Shown in pieces: positions 10,801-20,500 of a stretch of 42,099 bases of DNA. This stretch comes from Seminavis robusta. Lineage: Eukaryota; Bacillariophyta; Bacillariophyceae; Naviculales; Naviculaceae. The notes under the pieces were generated by a model that worked only from the letters and a program-made list of their open reading frames with translations, was not told the DNA's origin and did no database searches. How positions within the stretch are numbered: the stretch's first letter is position 1; each line of letters begins with the position of its first letter. The translations under genes and the position numbers were made by a program. The stretch is taken from positions 1-42,099 of the forward strand of contig CAICTM010000939.1 in NCBI GenBank assembly GCA_903772945.1, read 5' to 3'.

Positions 10801-13376
10801 CCGAAGATGGCAGTCCCAATTTTGAATCATTCCCTTACAACTGGAGTGACAAGAAGGGCCAATCTGTAGTCAGCCAATTGGTCACTACAAGATGCACTGG
10901 TGACATGGACAGCACTTACTCAGAGGAGGGCATGGTTCAGCTGGAGCTTCTGCAGGTTGACGCAGAAGGTGTAGCTGTTTCTGATTCACCAACAACTGTC
11001 TTTGTTCAAGAGTACACATCAGTGGCTGGTGCACTGGGCCCTTTTGGGTGGTTTGACTTTCAGGTGAACTGCAATTGCACTGATAATGTGCCAAGCCAGG
11101 CTCCCTCGGTAACTGGTGGTCCAAGCACAACTCACTCTCCAACAGGCTCCCCAACTACATCCCTGACGGACGTCCCGACAGGCTCCCCAACTACATCCAC
11201 ATCAGGCTACCCATCAGGACATTCAACAGGCTACCCCACTTCGACCCCAACAGCATATCCAACCGGACATCCAACGGGCTACCAAACAGGCTACCCCACT
11301 TCGTCCCCAACATCATATCCAACCGGACATCCAACGATCTACCCAACAGGCTACCCTACTTCGTCCCCAACAGCATATCCAACAGGACATCCAACGGGCT
11401 ACCCAACAGCATCTCCAACAGACCACACCACTTTGTCCCCAACAGGATTCCCAACTGCATCGCCAACAGGGAAGCCATCCATAGTATCAACCGCTGAGCC
11501 AAGTTTGCCTAGCAGTCTTCCTCCAACTCCCCATGTTCCCAGCATTTGCATCATGACAAGGGATGGGAGCCACAAAGAATGCCATGAGGTTCTGTCAGAG
11601 AAAGGAGCTGTTGTAGGCAACATGTGCCTTGAAGTTGGTTTGCAGTCTACTGGCATTGAGGTCAGGTTTGAAACTGTTGGGAATTGGCGTATCGTTGGTG
11701 AGCACATGTGGGTTGGAAGCAATGTGGTGAACATGCCAAGGACCAAAGACGGCAGTCCCAATGTTGAAGCATTCCCTTACCACTGGAGTGACAAGAAGGG
11801 CCAATCTGTAGTCAGCCAATTGCTCACTACAAGATGCACTCGTGACATGGACAGCACTTACTCAGAGGAGGGCATGGTTCAGCTAGAGCTTCTGCAGGTT
11901 GACGCAGAAGGTGTAGCTGTTTCTGATTCACCAACAACTGTCTTTGTTCAAGAGTACTCATCAGCGGCTGGTGCACTGGGCCCTTTTGGGTGGTTTGACT
12001 TTCAGGTGAACTGCAATTGCACTGATAATGTGCCAACCCAGGCTCCCTTGGTAACTGGTGGTCCAAGCACAACTCACTCTCCAACAGGGTCCCCAACTAC
12101 ATCCCTGTCGGGACGTCCGACAGGCTCCCCAACTACATCCACATCAGGCTACCCATCAGGACATTCAACAGGCTACCCCACTTCGACCCCAACAGCATAT
12201 CCAACCGGACATCCAACGGGCTACCCAACAGGCTACCCCACTTCGTCCCCAACATCATATCCAACCGGACATCCAACAGGCTACCCAACAGGCTACCCTA
12301 CTTCGTCCCCAACAGCATATCCAACAGGACATCCAACGGGCTACCCAACAGCATCTCCAACAGACCACACCACTTTGTCCCCAACAGGATTCCCAACTGC
12401 ATCGCCAACAGGGAAGCCATCCATAGTATCAACCGCTGAGCCAAGTTTGCCTAGCAGCCTTCCTCCAACTCCCCATGTTCCCAGCATTTGCATCATGACA
12501 AGGGATGGGAGCCACAAAGAATGCCATGAGGTTCTGTCAGAGAAAGGAGCTGTTGTAGGCAACATGTGCCTTGAAGTTGGTTTGCAGTCTACTGGCATTG
12601 AGGTCAGGTTTGAAACTGTTGGGAATTGGCGTATCGTTGGTGAGCACATGTGGGTTGGAAGCAATGTGGTGAACATGCCAAGGACCGAAGACGGCAGTCC
12701 CAATGTTGAAGCATTCCCTTACCACTGGAGTGACAAGAAGGGCCAATCTGTAGTCAGCCAATTGCTCACTACAAGATGCACTGGTGACATGGACAGCACT
12801 TACTCAGAGGAGGGCATGGTTCAGCTGGAGCTTCTGCAGGTTGACGCAGAAGGTGTAGCTGTTTCTGATTCACCAACAACTGTCTTTGTTCAAGAGTACA
12901 CATCAGTGGCTGGTGCACTGGGCCCTTTTGGGTGGTTTGACTTTCAGGTGAACTGCAATTGCGCTGATAATGTGCCAAGCCAGGCTCCCTCGGTAACTGG
13001 TGGTCCAAGCACAACTCACTCTCCAACAGGCTCCCCAACTACATCCCTATCGGACGTCCCGACAGGCTCCCCAACTACATCCACATCAGGCTACCCATCT
13101 GGACATTCAACAGGCTACCCCACTTCGACCCCAACAGCATATCCAACCGGACATCCAACGGGCTACCCAACAGGCTACCCCACTTCGTCCCAACACATAT
13201 CCAACGGACATCCAACGAGCTACCCAACAGGCTACCCTACTTCGTCCCCAACAGCATATCCAACAGGACATCCAAGCGGCTACCCAACAGCATCCAACAG
13301 ACCACACCACTTTGTCCCCAACAGGATTCCCAACTGCATCGCCAACAGGGAAGCCATCCATAGTATCAACCGCTGA
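7839..13376 (+). CDS. Middle part of the giant protein: A1, B1, A2, B2-B4 domains and PTS linkers
   Basis: The frame is open for 1,845 codons. Its apparent ATG at 7839 arises only because one T is missing relative to the second copy at 9838, so this is the continuation of the frame beginning at 2626. Domain order: A1 (7854-8408), B1 (8601-9080), PTS linker, A2 (9852-10406), B2 (10601-11078), B3 (11547-12020), B4 (12489-12962). Each B domain has six cysteines, a VGNMCLEVGLQ strand, a GNWRI..HMWVGSN core and a terminal NCNC. N-glycosylation sequons are frequent. The fold pattern (hydrophobic strand, W, then W.G) recalls extracellular beta-sandwich modules, but I cannot name the family. The end is again a frameshift: catccaacag at 13291 lacks two bases present in every sister unit (catctccaacag). 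Confidence 0.75.
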   Translation: MKPSRHCEDGLCRECYDIFDHDGVNVGFMSLDTGIHPYAPIGNETNGFVERRRMSGSLHTEETSPGIRLLVEVVGNWRVVGQQMWLGLDMMDSPKDSDGNPDFDAFPYSFSVDAAENETEVSKLMKSSCQNFTDDFYILEGISTLVLQKVDGRGDLVNGTEITVMIQEYNPIKVGNTEVAWFDFQVNCDCIGADPSMAPASLPTVEQPTTDHPSANPPNRLPTTSPTLQPSQISTSGPSFAPAASDQPSTHEGPEVCIEAINGSHRECHGFMTDEGKFVGNMCLEVGLQSTGIVVRFETVGNWRIVGQHMWVGSNVVNMPRTEDGSPNVEAFPYNWSDKKGQTGVTQLLTPRCESGTNKRYSEQGVVQLELRQVDDAGDVIASAGSSAFVEQYSTLGNVSSPFGWFEFHVNCHCADKMTSAPSATGGPSVAPQPGPSSAPITTSAPISSPTASGTPTSAPQRQPSSVVEPTSSGIPTSGQPTIVGVPSSTTFPNVNPPVTAPSATRGPSVAPQPGPSSAPTRHQLPTLLPQLRELQPVHPCDIQVPLWSPHLLGVLPATAHYCGVPIHTSPNVNPPVTSPSATGGPSVAPQPGPSSAPITTSAPISSPTASGTPTSAPQRQPSSVVAPTISSRPSPLLPSSQPIPGDVNENQTSVPSPSGTSYSPTLKPSRHCEDGLCRECYDIFDHDGVNVGFMSLDTGIHPYAPIGNETNGFVERRRMSGSLHTEETSPGIRLLVEVVGNWRVVGQQMWLGLDMMDSPKDSDGNPDFDAFPYSFSVDVAENETEVSKLMKSSCQNFTDDFYILEGISTLVLQKVDGRGDLVNGTEITVMIQEYNPIKVGNTEVAWFDFQVNCDCIGADPSMAPASLPTVEQPTTDHPSANPPNRLPTTSPTLQPSQISTSGPSFAPAASDQPSTHEGPEVCIEAINGSHRECHGFMAGEGKLVGNMCLEVGLQSTGIEVRFETVGNWRIVGQHMWVGSNVVNMPRTEDGSPNFESFPYNWSDKKGQSVVSQLVTTRCTGDMDSTYSEEGMVQLELLQVDAEGVAVSDSPTTVFVQEYTSVAGALGPFGWFDFQVNCNCTDNVPSQAPSVTGGPSTTHSPTGSPTTSLTDVPTGSPTTSTSGYPSGHSTGYPTSTPTAYPTGHPTGYQTGYPTSSPTSYPTGHPTIYPTGYPTSSPTAYPTGHPTGYPTASPTDHTTLSPTGFPTASPTGKPSIVSTAEPSLPSSLPPTPHVPSICIMTRDGSHKECHEVLSEKGAVVGNMCLEVGLQSTGIEVRFETVGNWRIVGEHMWVGSNVVNMPRTKDGSPNVEAFPYHWSDKKGQSVVSQLLTTRCTRDMDSTYSEEGMVQLELLQVDAEGVAVSDSPTTVFVQEYSSAAGALGPFGWFDFQVNCNCTDNVPTQAPLVTGGPSTTHSPTGSPTTSLSGRPTGSPTTSTSGYPSGHSTGYPTSTPTAYPTGHPTGYPTGYPTSSPTSYPTGHPTGYPTGYPTSSPTAYPTGHPTGYPTASPTDHTTLSPTGFPTASPTGKPSIVSTAEPSLPSSLPPTPHVPSICIMTRDGSHKECHEVLSEKGAVVGNMCLEVGLQSTGIEVRFETVGNWRIVGEHMWVGSNVVNMPRTEDGSPNVEAFPYHWSDKKGQSVVSQLLTTRCTGDMDSTYSEEGMVQLELLQVDAEGVAVSDSPTTVFVQEYTSVAGALGPFGWFDFQVNCNCADNVPSQAPSVTGGPSTTHSPTGSPTTSLSDVPTGSPTTSTSGYPSGHSTGYPTSTPTAYPTGHPTGYPTGYPTSSQHISNGHPTSYPTGYPTSSPTAYPTGHPSGYPTASNRPHHFVPNRIPNCIANREAIHSINR
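7854..10406 (+). repeat. Recent tandem duplication carrying the A domain (7854-8408 = 9852-10406)
   Basis: The A domain and its flanks recur 1,998 bp apart with almost no differences (one is Ala to Val in VDAAENE). Homology runs from about 7.5 kb to about 8.64 kb in the first copy and from about 9.5 to 10.64 kb in the second; the B domains at the ends (B1, B2) have diverged more. The A domain has six cysteines, beginning HCEDGLCREC and ending NCDC, with the same GNWR...MWLG core as the B domains. The near-identity implies a recent duplication or gene conversion. Confidence 0.9.
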
Positions 13377-16300
13377 GCCAAGTTTGCCTAGCAGTCTTCC
13401 TCCAACTCCCCATGTTCCCAGCATTTGCATCATGACAAGGGATGGGAGCCACAAAGAATGCCATGAGGTTCTGTCAGAGAAAGGAGCTGTTGTAGGCAAC
13501 ATGTGCTTGAAGTTGGTTTGCAGTCTACTGGCATTGAGGTCAGGTTTGAAACTGTTGGGAATTGGCGTATCGTTGGTGAGCACATGTGGGTTGGAAGCAA
13601 TGTGGTGAACATGCCAAGGACCAAAGACGGCAGTCCCAATGTTGAAGCATTCCCTTACCACTGGAGTGACAAGAAGGGCCAATCTGTAGTCAGCCAATTG
13701 CTCACTACAAGATGCACTGGTGACATGGACAGCACTTACTCAGAGGAGGGCATGGTTCAGCTAGAGCTTCTACAGGTTGATGCAGAAGGTGTAGCTGTTT
13801 CTGATTCACCAACAACTGTCTTTGTTCAAGAGTACACATCAGCGGCTGGTGCACTGGGCCCTTTTGGGTGGTTTGACTTTCAGGTGAACTGCAATTGCAC
13901 TGATAATGTGCCAACCCAGGCTCCCTCGGTAACTGGTGGTCCAAGCACAACTCACTCTCCCAACAGGCTCCCCAACTACATCCCTGTGGACGTCCCGACA
14001 GGCTCCCCAACTACATCCACATCAGGCTACCCATCGGACATTCAACAGGCTACCCCACTCGTCCCCAACAGCATATCCAACCGGACATCCAACGGGCTAC
14101 CCAACAGGCTACCCCACTTCGTCCCCAACACATATCCAACCGGACATCCAACGAGCTACCCACAGGCTACCCCTTCGTCCCCAACAGCATATCCAACAGG
14201 ACATCCAACGGGCTACCCAACAGCATCTCCAACAGACCACACCACTTTGTCCCCAACAGGATTTCCAACTGCATCGCCAACAGGAAGCCATCCATAGTAT
14301 CAACCGCTGAGCCAATTTGCCTAGCAGTCTTCCTCCAACTCCCCATGTTCCCAGCATTTGCATCATGACAAGGGATGGGAGCCACAAAGAATGCCATGAG
14401 GTTCTGTCAGAGAAAGGAGCTGTTGTAGGCAACATGTGCCTTGAAGTTGGTTTGCAGTCTACTGGCATTGAGGTCAGGTTTGAAACTGTTGGGAATTGGC
14501 GTATCGTTGGTGAGCACATGTGGGTTGGAAGCAATGTGGTGAACATGCCAAGGACCGAAGACGGCAGTCCCAATGTTGAAGCATTCCCTTACCACTGGAG
14601 TGACAAGAAGGGCCAATCTGTAGTCAGCCAATTGCTCACTACAAGATGCACTGGTGACATGGACAGCACTTACTCAGAGGAGGGCATGGTTCAGCTAGAG
14701 CTTCTACAGGTTGATGCAGAAGGTGTAGCTGTTTCTGATTCACCAAGAACTGTCTTTGTTCAAGAGTACACATCAGTGGCTGGTGCACTGGGCCCTTTTG
14801 GGTGGTTTGACTTTCAGGTGAACTGCAATTGCACTGATAATGTGCCAACCCAGGCACCCTCGGTAACTGGTGGTCCAAGCACAACTCACTCTCCAACAGG
14901 CTCCCCAACTACATCCCTATCGGGACGTCCGACAGGCTCCCCAACTACATCCGCATCAGGCTACCCATCTGGACATTCAACAGGCTACCCCACGTCGTCC
15001 CCAACAGCATATCCAACCGGACATCCAACGGGCTACCCAACAGGCTACCCCACTTCGTCCCCAACAGCATATCCAACCGGACATCCAACGGGCTACCCAA
15101 ACTACACCACTTTGTCCCCAACAGGATTTCCAACTGCATCGCCAACAGGGAAGCCATCCATAGTATCAACCGCTGAGCCAAGTTTGCCTAGCAGTCTTCC
15201 TCCAACTCCCCATGTTCCCAGCATTTGCATCATGACAAGGGATGGGAGCCACAAAGAATGCCATGAGGTTCTGTCAGAGAAAGGAGCTGTTGTAGGCCTC
15301 ATGTGCCTTGAAGTTGGTTTGCATTCTACTGGCATTGAGGTCAGGTTCGAAACTGTTGGGAATTGGCGTATCCTTGGTGAGCACATGTGGGTTGGAAGCA
15401 ATGTGGTGAACATGCCAAGGACCGAAGACGGCAGTCCCAATGTTGAAGCATTCCCTTACCACTGGAGTGACAAGAAGGGCCAATCTGTAGTCAGCCAATT
15501 GCTCACTACAAGATGCACTGGTGACATGGACAGCACTTACTCAGAGGAGGGCATGGTTCAGCTGGAGCTTCTGCAGGTTGACGCAGAAGGAGTAGCTGTT
15601 TCTGATTCAACCGTTGTTGCCTTTGCAGAAGAGTTCAGCTCCGCATGTGGAGGATGGTTTGACTTTCAAGTGAACTGCAATTGCACTGATAATGTGCCAA
15701 CCCAGGCTCCTTCGGTAACTGGTGGTCCAAGCACAACTCACGCTCCAACAGGCTCCCCAACTACATCCCTATCGGGACGTCCGACAGGCTCCCCAACTAC
15801 ATCCACATCAGGCTACCCATCAGGAGATTCAACAGGCTACCCCACTTCGACCCCAACAGCATATCCAACCGGACATCCAACGGGCTACCAAACAGGCTAC
15901 CCCACTTCGTCCCCAACATCATATCCAACCGGACATCCAACGGGCTACCCAACAGCATCTTCAACAGACCACACCACTTTGTCCCCAACAGGATTCCCAA
16001 CTGCATCGCCAACAGGGAAGCCATCCATAGTATCAACCGCTGAGCCAAGTTTGCCTAGCAGTCTTCCTCCAACTCCCCATGTTCCCAGCATTTGCATCAT
16101 GACAAGGGATGGGAGCCACAAAGAATGCCATGAGGTTCTTTCAGAGAAAGGAGCTGTTGTAGGCAACATGTGCCTTGAAGTTGGTTTGCAGTCTACTGGC
16201 ATTGAGGTCAGGTTTGAAACTGTTGGGAATTGGCATATCATTGGTGAGCACATGTGGGTTGGAAGCAATGTGGTGAACATGCCAAGGACCAAAGACGGCA

Positions 16301-17520
16301 GTCCCAATGTTGAAGCATTCCCTTACCACTGGAGTGACAAGAAGGGCCAATCTGTAGTCAGCCAATTGCTCACTACAAGATGCACTGGTGACATGGACAG
16401 CACTTACTCAGAGGAGGGCATGGTTCAGCTGGAGCTTCTGCAGGTTGACGCAGAAGGAGTAGCTGTTTCTGATTCACCAACAACTGTCTTTGTTCAAGAG
16501 TACTCATCAGCGGCTGGTGCACTGGGCCCTTTTGGGTGGTTTGACTTTCAGGTGAACTGCAATTGCACTGATAATGTGCCAAGCCAGGCTCCCTCGGTAA
16601 CTGGTGGTCCAAGCACAACTCACTCTCCAACAGGCTCCCCAACTACATCCCTATCAGAACATCCGACAGGCTCCCCAACTACATCCACATCAGGCTACCC
16701 ATCAGGACATTCAACAGGCTACCCCACTTCGCCCCCAACAGCATATCCAACCGGACATCCAACGGGCTACCAAACAGGCTACCCCACTTCGTCCCCAACA
16801 TCATATCCAACCGGACATCCAACGAGCTACCCAACAGGCTACCCTACTTCGTCCCCAACAGAATATCCAACCGGACATCCAACGGGCTACCCAACAGCAT
16901 CTCCAACAGACCACACCACTTTGTCCCCAACAGGATTCCCAACAGGATTCCCAACTGCATCGCCAACAGGGAAGCCATCCATAGTATCAACCGCTGAGCC
17001 AAGTTTGCCTAGCAGTCTTCCTCCAACTCCCCATGTTCCCAGCATTTGCATCATGACAAGGGATGGGAGCCACAAAGAATGCCATGAGGTTCTTTCAGAG
17101 AAAGGAGCTGTTGTAGGCAACATGTGCCTTGAAGTTGGTTTGCAGTCTACTGGCATTGAGGTCAGGTTTGAAACTGTTGGGAATTGGCGTATCATTGGTG
17201 AGCACATGTGGGTTGGAAGCAATGTGGTGAACATGCCTAGAACCGAAGATGGCAGTCCCAATGTTGAAGCATTCCCTTACCACTGGAGTGACAAGAAGGG
17301 CCAATCTGTAGTCAGCCAATTGCTCACTACAAGATGCACTGGTGACGTGGACAGCACTTACTCAGAGGAGGGCATGGTTCAGCTGGAGCTTCTGCAGGTT
17401 GACGCAGAAGGAGTAGCTGTTTCTGATTCACCAACAACTGTCTTTGTTCAAGAGTACTCATCAGCGGCTGGTGCACTGGGCCCTTTTGGGTGGTTTGACT
17501 TTCAGGTGAACTGCAATTGC
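8601..17520 (+). repeat. Array of nine B domains with PTS spacers, ~0.87-0.95 kb per unit from B2 on
   Basis: Domains B1-B9 run at 8601-9080, 10601-11078, 11547-12020, 12489-12962, 13426-13898, 14359-14832, 15226-15684, 16093-16566 and 17047-17520. From B2 the start-to-start distances are 942, 942, 937, 933, 867, 867 and 954 bp. The 867-bp units have lost spacer repeats; the 937 and 933 steps carry small indels. Spacers are tandem 12-bp-type repeats encoding YPTG/HPTG/SPTA units. B3-B6, B8 and B9 are nearly identical at nucleotide level, pointing to recent unequal exchange or gene conversion. B7 is the outlier near its C-terminal end. Confidence 0.88.
13503..14297 (+). CDS. Frame-disrupted B5 unit of the giant protein
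   Basis: This 264-codon frame carries most of domain B5 (13426-13898) and its spacer, but is isolated by indels on both sides. Upstream, atgtgcttgaag at 13501 lacks one C found in all other copies (atgtgccttgaag). Downstream, acaggaagcc (14278-14287) and gccaatttgcc (14311-14321) each lack one G. In between, the spacer drifts out of frame and back several times, for example around 13960-14110. Each event is 1-2 nt, and the frame continues cleanly on both sides after correction. This is either an uncorrected stretch of sequence or a decayed unit inside a still-intact gene. Confidence 0.6.
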   Translation: MLEVGLQSTGIEVRFETVGNWRIVGEHMWVGSNVVNMPRTKDGSPNVEAFPYHWSDKKGQSVVSQLLTTRCTGDMDSTYSEEGMVQLELLQVDAEGVAVSDSPTTVFVQEYTSAAGALGPFGWFDFQVNCNCTDNVPTQAPSVTGGPSTTHSPNRLPNYIPVDVPTGSPTTSTSGYPSDIQQATPLVPNSISNRTSNGLPNRLPHFVPNTYPTGHPTSYPQATPSSPTAYPTGHPTGYPTASPTDHTTLSPTGFPTASPTGSHP

Positions 17521-20500
17521 ACTGATAATGTGCCAACCCAGGCTCCCTCGGTAACTGGTGGTCCAAGCACAACTCACTCTCCAACAGGCTCCCCAACTAC
17601 ATCCCTATCAGGACGTCCGACAGGCTCCCCAACTACATCCGCACCAGGCTACCCATCAGGACATTCAACAGGCTACCCCACTTCGCCCCCAACGGCAAAT
17701 CCAACCGGACACCCAACAAGCTACCCAACAGGCTACCCTACTTTGTCCCCAACGGGACACCCAACAAGCTACCCTACCCAGTTGCCAACGGCATATCCAA
17801 CCGGACACACAACGAGCTACCCGACGGGCTACCCTACTTCGTTGCCAACGGCATATCCAACCGGACACCCAACAGGCAACCCTACTTTATCCCCAACAGC
17901 AAATCCAACTGGATACCCAACGGGCTACCCAACGGGCTACCCAACAGGCTACCCTACTTCGTCGCCAACAGCATATCCAACGGGACACCCAACAGGCTAC
18001 CCCACTTCGTCCCCAACATCATATCCAACCGGACATCCAACGAGCTACCCAACAGGCTACCCTGCTTCGTCCCCAACGGCATATCCATCCGGACATCCAA
18101 CGAGCTACCCAACAGGCTACCCTGCTTCGTCCCCAACAGCGTATCCAACCGGACATCCAACGGGCTACCCAACAGGGCATCCAACGTTCCCAACAAGCCA
18201 CCCAAGTTCATCCCATACAGGATTTCCAACAGGGAACCCAACTGTTTCTCCTACACTTGGTGAAACAAAGTACCCCAAATTGCATCCCACAGAAAGTCCA
18301 ACATCTAGGCCAACAGCTTACCCGACAATCCATCCCACAGTAGTGCCAGCTCTAGATGTGCCTTCCTCAACTCCCTCTTGGGCACCATCACTTCATGATG
18401 TTATCCCAACTGTCCCAACTTGGATTTCAACAAGTCATCCTTCCATCAAAGTAAACATTTCTGCAACACAATCCCCTTCGGCTCTTCCGGCGAGCTGTTG
18501 TCTTAACACAAGAAACAAGGTTGGCCGATATTGTCTTCCCTTGATCTCATCACTGGAAGCCGTGGTGGGGAAGGTCTGTATGGAACTGGATTCCAACCGG
18601 CCTACAGTTAAGTTTTCGTTTACAGCAACTGGGATGTGGGCTCTTCTCAAGGTTGATTTTTGGGCCGGGCATGATGTGGCAACTGCACCGGCGTCTGTTG
18701 TTAATGGTTCCCGTTATCCTTACTATTGGTGTAGCTCAGATGGCGCTTCCAGTTGGGACGTTGAGGTAGAGTTGGATGCCGAACGCCTCATGGGTGAACA
18801 TACTTCCATACTTGGCATTGCAGAAGTGTTGGTCGTGAGAACTTTCGCAAATGGGACTGTGATTCCCCAAACTGAAGAAAAAGTGAAAGCCAAAGGATCA
18901 GTTCTGCAGACCGGCTATGACGAACGCGTTTTGTTACATAACTCCATTCGATGTGACTGTTCAACGATTGAGAAAAGTTCGCCACCAGTGCATCCTGACG
19001 TGTGCATCCAGGTCCCCGATCTATCGGGCAAGAAGTGCTTCCGTTTGGCCAACAAAAATGGAGTGTCAGTTGGACGGACATGTGGCAACGTCAACATCAT
19101 TTTGAATACCTTCGAGCTTATATTTTACGCGGACCCACCATGGAGCCTCCTTGACGTGAAAGTCTGGGTAGGATATGATCCTTTCAATGCTCCTGAGCTC
19201 CAGAACAACCATAGTTTTCCATTCTTTTGGTGCAACTCGACCGGTGAGGGCCGATGGAAAGTCTTGGTAGATCTCCCTGACAAGGGAGGGTGCTCCAACA
19301 GCAAGTCCTTAACAATCTTTGCAAAAGCAAGCTCAAAGGTCGGGCGTACCTTTGCAAACGGCTCGATCATTCAAGGTACAGAAGAATTTGCTAGCGTTGT
19401 CGCCTGGAATCACGAATCTGGATCACAATCGACCGATACCAGCGGTACTGGCGTGCACGCAGAAAGACAACAGGAAGGAATCTTTGACTTCACGATAACC
19501 GGTGCGTGCAAAGGCTTACCCAATGGGTCCCTGGTCAACGAGACCGGCAAGTCTCTCGAGCCTCTCATCACGATTGAAACCGAGGAGAAACAATGTCACC
19601 CCTTGCTCACGGACCACATGGTAGCAGTCGGCACTGTTTGTCTTGAAATCATTGGCGATCCACCGTTTCTTGAAGTATCATTTCGCGCAGAAGGGGTCTT
19701 TCGTTTACTTGACACGAAATTGTGGGTTGGATCAAACAATGACAGTGCCCCGATCGCCCCTAGTGACATGTCAAGGAGTAAACACCATCTATTCCCTTAT
19801 TACTGGTGCGAATCGTCAGGGTCGAATCATTGGAAAGCACACATCAAGCTCAACGAAACCAAGGAGTGCCAGGCCAGAAACCCATTCACGGTGTCATACG
19901 TTGCTCATTCAAAGGTGGCCCGAACATTTTCAAATGGAAGTGTGATAGCGGGAACGGAGGAACATGTCAGTGTTTATGAGGGTGGCAACGCCTCCGCCTT
20001 GGAAGTCAGAAGTCGAAGCCCCCTGTCGAGTATTTCAGTGCTATGCAAGAATGAAGTACGGGATTTACCTCCCAGTCTGAACCCACCCCAGCAGCTGCCG
20101 ATATGCTTGGATACAAATGATCCCTCCGGAAAGATTTGTTATGCCTTGGAATCGGCGAGGGGGTATCGTCCTGGGTTTGTTTGTGTTTCTGTGAAGCCGG
20201 GAAGCCCATCAGTTCTGCGAGCGAGATTCACTTCCAAATATAAATTGGCACTTACCAAGACCGCGTTCTGGGCTGGTCTCACCTTCGATTCCATCCCTAT
20301 GTTGCCGGGTAACAGCAGTGGAGTCCCAGATCTGGCCCACTTTCCTCGATTTTGGTCGAACTCGTCAGGGCAGCCTTCTTGGGAAACTGAGTTGGATGTC
20401 AACATGAACTCCATTTGCGATAGAGGCGATCGTTTCAAATTGTACGTCGTTGCTCATTCGGTTTTAGAGAGACGATCCAACAAAGGCGTGCCAATGCCCC

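Noticed and set aside
14317..14400. A separate gene starting at 14317
   Set aside because: The first codon is TTG directly after two missing G bases; it is a continuation of the upstream frame, not a new start.
10601..17520. CRISPR-like regular spacing of repeats
   Set aside because: The repeats are about 0.9 kb long, protein-coding and separated by coding spacers; nothing resembles a CRISPR array.
8208..17868. Many repeated antisense and alternate-frame frames of 60-125 codons in the A/B domain region
   Set aside because: They recur once per domain copy as shadows of the same sense sequence and have no independent features.
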